Below are positions 45,351-52,880 of a stretch of DNA of 64,000 nt, one piece after another. The stretch covers positions 10,540,001 through 10,604,000 of the forward strand of contig NZ_CP108046.1 in NCBI RefSeq assembly GCF_041435115.1, in the 5' to 3' direction. The notes under the pieces are model-generated. The model was not told where the DNA came from. It saw only the letters and a program-made list of their open reading frames with translations, and ran no database searches. The DNA comes from Streptomyces sp. NBC_00289 (GTDB lineage: Bacteria; Actinomycetota; Actinomycetes; Streptomycetales; Streptomycetaceae). Position 1 is the stretch's first letter; every line of letters starts with the position of its first letter. A program made the position numbers and the translations under genes.

Positions 45351-47974
45351 TCGTTTTCTTCCTTCGAGAGGTGGACGGCGGCGGCGCCGGCGGGGGAGTG
45401 CGCGGCGAGGAAGGCGGCGACGCGGCCGAGCTGCTGCGCGGCGCGGTCGGTGAGCGTCTCCAGCGGGAGTGCTCCGGCGTTCGCCTGGGCGGCCCGCTCC
45501 AGGGCGGGAACGTCCTTCGGGCGGGCCTGGGCGGCGAAGACGTCGTCGAGATGGGGCCCGCGCAGCTGGATGGGTCCGATGCGCCGGCCGTGCACGTTCA
45601 TGGAGATGTAGTGCTCGAAGCGGTCCATGGTGGCGACCCGGTCGGGGCTGGGGTTGTCGCCCCATTCCGCGGTGATCGGTGCCACCGCGGACTTCGACCC
45701 GGCGGTGGTGGCCAGCGTGGATGCGTTCTGCACCAGGGACAGCCGCACCGCGGCCGGGAGGCGGGCCAGCAGCTGGGTCATGCCGTGGATGTGGCACCGG
45801 TACTTGCGCAGATCCTCGAACATCGCGGCGATGGTCTCCGGAGCCGCCCCGGTCAGGGTGATCAGCTCGTCGAAGTACGGGCGGAACGGCACCCGCTTCT
45901 CCTCGGGCGTATCCCTGCGGGAGCGGGCGGCCCGCAGCAGATCGCGGGCGAGCAGCGCGGTCAGGAGGCGGTCGGTGGGCCCGTTACCGCCCGGGCACAC
46001 CCACACGATCATCTTGGAGTCCATCGCCGCGCGGATGTTGTAGACGCCGGCCGGCTGGCCGAGGAACGCGCGGGTGACGGGGTTGGCGGCGAGGCGGGCG
46101 ATCGGGTTGAGGACCACGGCGAACGCGTCGGGCGGCAGGGTCGGGAACACCGACTTCCACCAGGAGCGGGTCTCCTCATCCAGCCGGTCTGCCACCGTCG
46201 TGAGGGCTGCCTTGCGGAAGCCGGCGTCGGTGAGCAGGGCCCGCACATGGAAGATCGTGGCCTGGTCCTCGGGCTGGCCGGCCTGGCATGCCGCCTCGTT
46301 AAGGCCGACCAGGACCGTGAGCGCGGCGGTGAGGATGGTCAGCGCGCGCGGCGCGGTCGCGTCGTCCCAGGCCAGTGCGGAGGCGTAGGCGTCGGCGATC
46401 GCCTCGACGACCTCGTGCGCCGTCTGGCCCTGGTGCATGGCGAGCGGATTCCACGAACTGATCCGCGGGTTGGGACCGAGACCGTTGAGGTCGATCAGTG
46501 CGATCCGAGGCATCAGGGTGTCGTGCGCCAGGAACGGCAGGGCGCGCGGCCAGGAGTCGCGGTGCGGGTCGACGAACATCAGCCCGCCGCCCGCGTGCGC
46601 CCAGCCGATCGCCTGTGCCAGGGCGCGTTCGGTCTTGCCGCCGCCGGCCTTGCCCACCCCGACCTCGAACAGGGTCTCCTCGGCGTAGGTGGCGACCAGC
46701 CGCTCCCGGCCGTCCGGGCCCCGGTAGATGCCCTGCAGCAGCAACTCGCTCTCGCCGAAGGCAAAGGTCGGCAGGTCCCCGGCGAGTACCGGCAGGCGGC
46801 AATTCGTGGTGGGGGGCTTGAGCAGGCCGCACAGTTCATCCAGCCGGACCCAGTTCGCGCGGGGCGGCTGGCAGTGCCCCAGATTCCAACGGCGCTCGAA
46901 GCCGTGCCGGGTGGGCCAGTGGTCGGCGCCGAACCGCCACGGGCCCAGCCTCACCCCGCGCATGGCCCACCGGGAGCGGCCGCCGAACACGTCGAACGCG
47001 GCCTGGAGCTGGGCGAGTCGCGCCTCGGCGCGGCCCTCGGTGTTCGAGGCGCACATCACCAGCAGCTGCACCCGGACGAGGTGGTCGTCCTCGGCGAGCT
47101 TGCCCAGCGCCTCGGCCGGCTCCACCCGGCGCGGGACCGGCGGCATCACCAGCCTCCGGCTGTTGCCCGAGCCGGGGTTGTCGCTGAGGAGCTGCTGCAG
47201 CTGAAAGCCGAGGGAGTCCTCGGTGCCGCTGGCGTCCTGCCGCAGCCAGCGCGCCGCCCGCTGGGACTCCCGGCGTTCGGACCGGCGCGCGGCGCTCATC
47301 AGCTGAAGGCGGCGCGCCCGCAGGGCCCACTTCGGGGCGCGCTGGATGTCGAGCCGGATCTCCGCGAGGTCGCCGAGCTCGGCGCGCAGATCGGCCACGG
47401 CGTCGACCAGCGGCTGGAGCGGGTCGGGGTTGAGTGGCACCACTCGCAGCGGGGAAATGAGCTTGCCGCGCAGGATGAACTCGGCGCGCACGGTGTGCGT
47501 CCGCGGCTCGTCGACGATCGGCCGGGCCCGGTTGACGGTGATGTCCGGTCCGAACGGGGTGATGGACAGCAGCCGTTCACCGCCCGCCGGGCCCTCGACG
47601 CGGTAACGCAACGGCGCACTGCCATCCGCGCGCAGCCGGATCTGCACGGCCTTCGCGCGGCGGGGCGCCCACCAGGGCATGGCGGTGGAGGCGCGGGCGA
47701 GCTGGACACCGCGCCGGAAGATCTCCTCCAGACTCGGGTCGAAGTGCCGGTTGGAAACGAGCTCCAGGGCCATCCGCTCGGCCGAAGCCTTGGCCGCGAG
47801 ACGGCGTACGACCCACTCGCCCACGCCCCAGAACACGGCGATGGCCAGGGCGAGCAGGTACCAGTGGGTGTAGAGCCAGTCGGCGGCGTCGACCAGGCTG
47901 GTGACCAGGCCGAGTACCTGACCGGCAGCCGTGACATCGGCCCGGTCGGTCAGGGACGGGGCTGCGGAGTCCAC
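45341..47974 (-). CDS. VirD4/TraG-like type IV coupling ATPase
   Basis: An 877-residue protein. GTG 47974 is preceded by AAGGGAGC; a longer reading to 48193 enters low-complexity sequence and is rejected. A TM segment spans residues about 33-55 (WLYTHWYLLALAIAVFWGVG). Walker A is GVGKAGGGKTERALAQAI (GKAGGGKT at 441-448), then MFVDPHRDSWPRALPFL. Later MIVWVCPGGNGPTDRLLTAL and PFRPYFDELITLTGAAPETI (Walker B with DE) and HGMTQLLARLPAAVRLSLVQ fit VirD4/TraG/TcpA family ATPases. It would bring DNA-protein substrate to the channel. The neighbours are replication-relaxation protein and channel genes. Confidence 0.88.
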   Translation of the reverse strand: MDSAAPSLTDRADVTAAGQVLGLVTSLVDAADWLYTHWYLLALAIAVFWGVGEWVVRRLAAKASAERMALELVSNRHFDPSLEEIFRRGVQLARASTAMPWWAPRRAKAVQIRLRADGSAPLRYRVEGPAGGERLLSITPFGPDITVNRARPIVDEPRTHTVRAEFILRGKLISPLRVVPLNPDPLQPLVDAVADLRAELGDLAEIRLDIQRAPKWALRARRLQLMSAARRSERRESQRAARWLRQDASGTEDSLGFQLQQLLSDNPGSGNSRRLVMPPVPRRVEPAEALGKLAEDDHLVRVQLLVMCASNTEGRAEARLAQLQAAFDVFGGRSRWAMRGVRLGPWRFGADHWPTRHGFERRWNLGHCQPPRANWVRLDELCGLLKPPTTNCRLPVLAGDLPTFAFGESELLLQGIYRGPDGRERLVATYAEETLFEVGVGKAGGGKTERALAQAIGWAHAGGGLMFVDPHRDSWPRALPFLAHDTLMPRIALIDLNGLGPNPRISSWNPLAMHQGQTAHEVVEAIADAYASALAWDDATAPRALTILTAALTVLVGLNEAACQAGQPEDQATIFHVRALLTDAGFRKAALTTVADRLDEETRSWWKSVFPTLPPDAFAVVLNPIARLAANPVTRAFLGQPAGVYNIRAAMDSKMIVWVCPGGNGPTDRLLTALLARDLLRAARSRRDTPEEKRVPFRPYFDELITLTGAAPETIAAMFEDLRKYRCHIHGMTQLLARLPAAVRLSLVQNASTLATTAGSKSAVAPITAEWGDNPSPDRVATMDRFEHYISMNVHGRRIGPIQLRGPHLDDVFAAQARPKDVPALERAAQANAGALPLETLTDRAAQQLGRVAAFLAAHSPAGAAAVHLSKEENEWT

Positions 47975-48606
47975 GTCGTTGCTCCCTTCTTCGAAGTGAT
48001 GCGGGTGAAGTGCCAGTCGGTGATGCGCAGGTCGGTGAAGGTTCCGCCGCGGTCCATGCCGGCCCACACCAGGTGGACCACTGCCTTGTTGGGGCTGCCG
48101 TCGCGGCGGGCGATCGCGGCCTGGATGCGGAAGCGGGCGGTGGCGAACGCCGGGGCCACCTCCTGGCCCGCGTCGGGAAAGACCGCGGGCCACTTCGCGC
48201 GGCCGATGCCGGTGGCGTCCGCGCGCAGCAGCGCGCGCCCGGCGGTGAGCAGCTCCCGCTCGTCGGAGGCGGGAAGGTCGGCGGGCCAGGCTGCCTGAAG
48301 CGAGCGCTGGATGGCCTTGTCGCCGGCCACGCCCTCGCCGTGCGGCGGCAGAGCCGACTCGAGGACCGACGGCGTCGATACGGCGGACGTCCTGGAGGAA
48401 GCCGTGCTGACAGTCGTCTTTCCTGCGGGATGCCTACTGGCCGCAGGGGACGGATCAGTGGTCGCGCTCGCGCTCGCGGTCGGCGACGGTGCCGGGTCGG
48501 GTGGCTCCTGATGACTGTGCGGCAGGCCCAGCAGGGCGACGCCGGCGACGGCGAGCAGGGCGGTGCTCAGCAACAGCAGACGCGGTGAGCGTGGGGTGGT
48601 GGTCAC
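47950..48606 (-). CDS. Membrane-anchored secreted protein of unknown function
   Basis: A 218-residue protein. An N-terminal TM/signal anchor (LLLLSTALLAVAGVALLGL) is followed by a Pro/Ser/Thr-rich linker and a folded domain (AAWPADLPASDERELLTAGR, FATARFRIQAAIARRDGSPN, VVHLVWAGMDRGGTFTDLRI), alpha-beta in character. It overlaps virD4 by 25 bases and the NlpC gene by four, so it belongs to the transfer operon. A VirB8/TraH-like accessory is conceivable, but no motif supports it. Confidence 0.6.
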   Translation of the reverse strand: MTTTPRSPRLLLLSTALLAVAGVALLGLPHSHQEPPDPAPSPTASASATTDPSPAASRHPAGKTTVSTASSRTSAVSTPSVLESALPPHGEGVAGDKAIQRSLQAAWPADLPASDERELLTAGRALLRADATGIGRAKWPAVFPDAGQEVAPAFATARFRIQAAIARRDGSPNKAVVHLVWAGMDRGGTFTDLRITDWHFTRITSKKGATTWTPQPRP

Positions 48607-49754
48607 AGCAGCCGCGCTCCCCCCGCGAAGCCGGACATGGCGTTGACCGAGTCCAGCCGGACGACAGTGCCCGGGCGGGCGGCGTTGATCATCTGCCCGC
48701 TGCCGACGTAGATCCCGACGTGGTAGATCGTGGAATCGCGGCCGGGGGCGTAGGCATAGAAGACGAGGTCGCCCGGCTTGAGGGCACCGGTGCCGAGGCT
48801 GGCGGGGATGCGCTGGCCGACACCGGCCTGCGCGGCCGCGGTACGCGGCAGGCTGACACCGGCCTTGGCATACGCGTAGGTGGTCAGCCCCGAGCAGTCG
48901 AAGCCCTTGATGTTCGCGCCGCTCTTGCCGCTGGGGGAGCAGCAGATGCCATACGACTTGCCGCTCGCGTTGCCGCCGCCCCAGGAGTACGGCACCCCTC
49001 GCTGGGAGAGCGCCGCCTCGTTGACGGTGCGGACCTTGCCCGAGACGTTCTTCAGGTCCGGGTCCTTGGCGGCCGCCGTGTACTGGTCGATCCAGCCCAG
49101 CACGTTGGCGACGTACTCGCCTGAGTGGTTGTGCTGCCAGATCGCGGCCTTGAGCTGGGCACGCTTGGTCAGGTCACGGCCGTTGCCGCAGAGGTAGATC
49201 GCGGCGCCGAGCGCGGCGTCGTCGGCGTTGTGCGGATCGGCGATCTTGTCGCCGTTGCCGTCCTTGCCGATCGACTCCCAGGTGGAGGGCATGAACTGGA
49301 AGGGGCCGACGGCGCGCTCACCGGTGGCGGTGCCGTCCCACTTGCCGTTGTCAGTGTCGGGGAAGACGGTGGTGTTGCCGCCGGCGCCGGAGCCGTTGAG
49401 GAGCACCCCGTAGATCTTCGGGCGGATGTCGCCGTTGTCTGCGATGTTGCGGCCCACCGCGTGGTTGGACTCGACCTTGGCGATGCCGGCGAGGATCGGC
49501 CAGCGCATGCCCTGGCACTTGGGCACGTACTTCCCGACCTGCTGGACGGCCTTCTTGTAGGCGGTCAGCATCCGCGGCGGGATGTCCGCGGCACTGCCGC
49601 CCTCGGCGATCCCGCCGTCGTCCTGCTGACCCGTCTTCAGCGCGACGTAGGCGCTGATCGCGTTCCCAACCGGCGCGGCGCAGCACACTGCGGCAAACAT
49701 CAGAAGCGTCACCACACACCCCCACCGCGCCAGACGGCGCCCAGGCGGCCTCAC
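48603..49754 (-). CDS. SLT-NlpC/P60 peptidoglycan hydrolase of the transfer apparatus
   Basis: A 383-residue bifunctional cell-wall enzyme. Signal/TM segment at residues 10-35. A lytic transglycosylase domain follows (about 85-220): WPILAGIAKVESNHAVGRNI with catalytic E95, then GPFQFMPSTW. A C-terminal NlpC/P60 domain (about 243-383) has Cys287 in GFDCSGLTTYAYAKAGVSLP, His345 in TIYHVGIYVGSGQMINAARP, and the third residue in that strand. It should open peptidoglycan locally for the conjugation channel (VirB1/TcpG role). The stop overlaps the next gene by four bases. Confidence 0.9.
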   Translation of the reverse strand: MRPPGRRLARWGCVVTLLMFAAVCCAAPVGNAISAYVALKTGQQDDGGIAEGGSAADIPPRMLTAYKKAVQQVGKYVPKCQGMRWPILAGIAKVESNHAVGRNIADNGDIRPKIYGVLLNGSGAGGNTTVFPDTDNGKWDGTATGERAVGPFQFMPSTWESIGKDGNGDKIADPHNADDAALGAAIYLCGNGRDLTKRAQLKAAIWQHNHSGEYVANVLGWIDQYTAAAKDPDLKNVSGKVRTVNEAALSQRGVPYSWGGGNASGKSYGICCSPSGKSGANIKGFDCSGLTTYAYAKAGVSLPRTAAAQAGVGQRIPASLGTGALKPGDLVFYAYAPGRDSTIYHVGIYVGSGQMINAARPGTVVRLDSVNAMSGFAGGARLL

Positions 49755-52588
49755 TCGTCCTCACCGTCTTCCGGCTGCCGGGCCCGCTCCTGGCGCCGGC
49801 GCTCGGCGTCGGACGCGGTGCGCCGCATCAGCTCCTGGAACCGGCGATGCGCCTCGTCACGGGTGCTGTTGCGAGCGCCGCCTCCGCCGGGGAAGACCGG
49901 CCCGGACCGATCCGGGCCCTGGCGCGCCGGACTCCCGGGCCTGCCGAGATCGGACCGAGGCACCGGCGCAGGGCCGTTCCGGCGGGGGAGCGGTGCCGGA
50001 GGCGGAGTTGCTGCGGGCCCGCTCACAGGCGTGGTCGGCGGTGGTGGGGCAGGGGTCGGACGGCTCGAAGGACGACTGGTGGGTGCGGGCCGCGGACGGG
50101 GTGCCGGGCGGGGGGTGGCTGCCGGAGTGGCTGCGGTCGGCAGGCGGCGGCTGGTGAACGGACCGGTTCCGCCGCTGTCGTCGGTGTGGTCGCGGATGAC
50201 CCGGGCGACGTGGCGCCCGGTGTCGCCCCAGGCCCGGCCGTCCTCGCGGACGGTGTTGCCCCACACACGCACCTGCTGGCGGGCGTCCTGGGAGTAGCGC
50301 GAGCCGCCCGACCGCGCGCGGCGCACATTGGCCGGAAGGCCAACGGTCGCCCCGTACGCGGCCCGGCCGCCGCGGTGCAGGATCCGGTACCCGCGGAAAC
50401 GGACCAGCCGATTATGTGCCCGGGTCGACAGCAGCGTGCGGTCGCTGTTCTGGTCGTGCAGCACCTGACCGGTGTTGCGGTCGACGACCTGCCCCTGATC
50501 GTTGCGGTACCGGTCGGGCGGGCCCGAGGGCCGACGCGGCCCCGTGCCGTCTGAACCGCCGTCCCCGCCGTCCGACGGCCCGCCCGTGTTCGGATCGCCG
50601 TCGGCCGTGGGCTTGCGCCACTTGGCCAACTGCTCCTTGTCCGGCCGCCGTCCGATCAGCAGCCAGCCAGCCCCCTTGGCGCCGAGACGTGCGCCCAGCC
50701 CGCCCACGGCCGCGGCCGCGGTCAGCGGGGCCAGACCGCGCCCGGCTTCGGCCGTGGCATCGGCGAGGATCCCGCCGGTGTCCACCGGCATGCCCGCGCC
50801 GTCGAACAGGGAAGTGAGCGCGCCCATCAGCCGCTGCCGGGTGCCGAGCATCCCGAACCTGCCGCCACCCCCGCCGGTGAACGCGCGCAGCCCGGCGCTG
50901 TATCCGCCCATCCCGGCCGGGGAGTTCATGGCGAGCGCGGCGCCGAGTTCGGAGGTGTCGCCGGGCATGTGGGTGCCGCCGACCTTGGCGTAGCGCATCC
51001 GCATCGCCATGCGCCGGCCGAAGGAGGTGATGCCGGTCAGGAGTCTGCGGTGTCCGGCCGCGCCGGCGATGGCCAGGACGTCAATGAGCAGGATCCGCTC
51101 GACCATCAGGTCCGGGCCGTTGGTGATCGTGGCGTCGACGGCGATCCCGAAGAACGGAATGAACGCGCAGATCCCGACCACGGCCAAAACCGCGATCCCC
51201 CACACGGACAGCCACTTCCACACCGACTGCCGTGCGGGCCCGGGCAGCATGCCCGCCACGAAGGTGACCCCGCCGACGGCCGCCGCGGCCGCACACACAC
51301 CCTGGGTGCCCAGCAGCACGATCGCGCTGGACAGCAGCATCCCGCAGATGAACAGCGCGGCGATCAGCAGCAGGAACGCGCCGCCGACCCGCCACCAGGT
51401 GGGCTTCTCGGCATAGGCCGCGCACGACTTGCCGACCGGGCCGGCCTTCTTCATGTCCGAGAGGAACGCCGCGAACGCCTGGTCCTCGTCGGTGACGATC
51501 GCGTTGGAGGCGTCGAGGAGCTCGCCCCCGGGCGTGATGGAAGGGAGATCGTCGGTGCTCGGCGGCTTGTTGTCGACGCCGCGTTCGCAGTACTTCTTGC
51601 CCGGCCCGTGGATCAGTCTGCAGGCATCCTTCGCCTTGTCCGACGGGGTCGAGCTGGGCATGTACCCGCCGGTGACCCACTTCAGATGGACGGCGTAGGC
51701 CTTGCGGTCGGAATCCTTGGCCGGGTCCAGGATGCGCCCGTACTGAAGGAGCATGTACGGCTTCACAATCAAGGCGTTCGTGATCGAATCCTGGATGGGC
51801 CGGGCCACGTCGGTCGAAGAGACTGGTCCTTCGCCCTGCTGCTCCTCGCACTTGCTCTCGGCGTTGCCGGCCATGCCTGCGCACGGGTCGTAGCTGGCGA
51901 TCTTGCCGCCCCAGTCGTAGGAGTTGACGCTCTGCTGGGCGACCTCGGCAGCCACCTGCTGGGACTGCCCCAGCGGCCCGTCCGGGCCGAGCAGGGTGTC
52001 GGGGCGGATGAGCGCCGAGGCGGCGATTGCACCGATGAGCAGGGTGAGAAAGATTTCGCCCAGACCGCGGCCGACCCGGCCACGTACGATCATGAATCCC
52101 GCGAACACGAACGCCCAGGCCAGCAAGAGCCCCTTCAACCCGAGCGTGTCGACGACCACCGTGTCGTAGGTGTCGGCGACCTTCTGCGCGGGCTTGGTCA
52201 GGAGCTTGAGCAGCGGAAACCGGAAGGCCACCTCGATCGCCCACCCCGCCAGCCCGACCAGCAGCCGGATCAGGGTGAACAGCCCGGACAGGGCGAAGGC
52301 CAGGGCCTGCGTCTTGAAGGCGACGATGGAGCCGCCTTCGGCGTTCAGGTCGTACCCGTCGATCGGCACACCCTCGGACGAGTAGATGTTCAGCGGGGCG
52401 AGCAGGTCTCCGGTCTCGCTGTTGCTGCCAGCCGCGTACACGACCTGGGTGTTCACCAGGAGGAACACGCCGGTGAGCAGCACGACGAAGCCGGCGGAAC
52501 GCAGGGTCGCGCGGTCTGGACGGAACACGTCAGCGCCGCCTTTGCCCAGCGGAGCCGCGCAGCCGCCACACCACGAGAGCACCCACAC
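49751..52588 (-). CDS. VirB6/TrbL-like polytopic membrane protein
   Basis: A 945-residue protein with a signal-like first TM (SAGFVVLLTGVFLLVNTQVV), TM helices clustered at residues about 85-115 and 150-195, then another set at about 400-520 (GAFLLLIAALFICGMLLSSA, VCAAAAAVGGVTFVAGMLPG, GIAVLAVVGICAFIPFFGIA). A long, Pro-rich, charged C-terminal tail (from about 640) ends in a basic helix. This is the architecture of actinobacterial VirB6/TrbL/TcpH-like channel proteins. The extracellular loop at 225-400 holds Cys pairs. The tail resembles that of proteins recruiting the coupling ATPase. Confidence 0.8.
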   Translation of the reverse strand: MWVLSWCGGCAAPLGKGGADVFRPDRATLRSAGFVVLLTGVFLLVNTQVVYAAGSNSETGDLLAPLNIYSSEGVPIDGYDLNAEGGSIVAFKTQALAFALSGLFTLIRLLVGLAGWAIEVAFRFPLLKLLTKPAQKVADTYDTVVVDTLGLKGLLLAWAFVFAGFMIVRGRVGRGLGEIFLTLLIGAIAASALIRPDTLLGPDGPLGQSQQVAAEVAQQSVNSYDWGGKIASYDPCAGMAGNAESKCEEQQGEGPVSSTDVARPIQDSITNALIVKPYMLLQYGRILDPAKDSDRKAYAVHLKWVTGGYMPSSTPSDKAKDACRLIHGPGKKYCERGVDNKPPSTDDLPSITPGGELLDASNAIVTDEDQAFAAFLSDMKKAGPVGKSCAAYAEKPTWWRVGGAFLLLIAALFICGMLLSSAIVLLGTQGVCAAAAAVGGVTFVAGMLPGPARQSVWKWLSVWGIAVLAVVGICAFIPFFGIAVDATITNGPDLMVERILLIDVLAIAGAAGHRRLLTGITSFGRRMAMRMRYAKVGGTHMPGDTSELGAALAMNSPAGMGGYSAGLRAFTGGGGGRFGMLGTRQRLMGALTSLFDGAGMPVDTGGILADATAEAGRGLAPLTAAAAVGGLGARLGAKGAGWLLIGRRPDKEQLAKWRKPTADGDPNTGGPSDGGDGGSDGTGPRRPSGPPDRYRNDQGQVVDRNTGQVLHDQNSDRTLLSTRAHNRLVRFRGYRILHRGGRAAYGATVGLPANVRRARSGGSRYSQDARQQVRVWGNTVREDGRAWGDTGRHVARVIRDHTDDSGGTGPFTSRRLPTAATPAATPRPAPRPRPAPTSRPSSRPTPAPPPPTTPVSGPAATPPPAPLPRRNGPAPVPRSDLGRPGSPARQGPDRSGPVFPGGGGARNSTRDEAHRRFQELMRRTASDAERRRQERARQPEDGEDE

Positions 52589-52880
52589 CTGCAGCAGCGG
52601 TCCCCAGCCTCCACGCCGCGCCGGCCACGTCCCGATGAACGCCGGCGGCGGAGCTCGCGGCGCCGCGCTCGCAGTACGCCTTGGCCGGGCCCACGATCAG
52701 GGCGCATGGATCTTGGTGTGGGGCGTCGGCGGCGAAGGCCCGCCCGGTGTGCGGCCACCACCCTTGCGGCACGCCCACCCCGAGGACGAGCACGACCGCG
52801 GCGACGACGACGGCGATCACGGTGAGGACACTCACGGCGGCGGCGACGCGCCTCGAGCGGTCCCAGGACAAAGTGGTCAT
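52530..52880 (-). CDS. Small membrane protein of the transfer operon
   Basis: A 116-residue protein with an N-terminal TM helix (VSVLTVIAVVVAAVVLVLGV), a secreted-side Cys pair (QDPCALIVGPAKAYCERGAA, echoing the KDACRLIHGPGKKYCERG stretch in the neighbouring VirB6-like protein) and a second hydrophobic helix near the C-terminus. The shared CxLI-GPxKxYCERG motif suggests the two proteins are related by duplication of that segment or bind the same partner. It starts where the VirB4 gene stops. Function unknown. Confidence 0.65.
   Translation of the reverse strand: MTTLSWDRSRRVAAAVSVLTVIAVVVAAVVLVLGVGVPQGWWPHTGRAFAADAPHQDPCALIVGPAKAYCERGAASSAAGVHRDVAGAAWRLGTAAAGVGALVVWRLRGSAGQRRR

Noticed and set aside
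45371..48298. 975-codon plus-strand frame opposite the VirD4-like gene
   Set aside because: Antisense shadow; lacks any domain and start signal, while the minus strand has Walker motifs.
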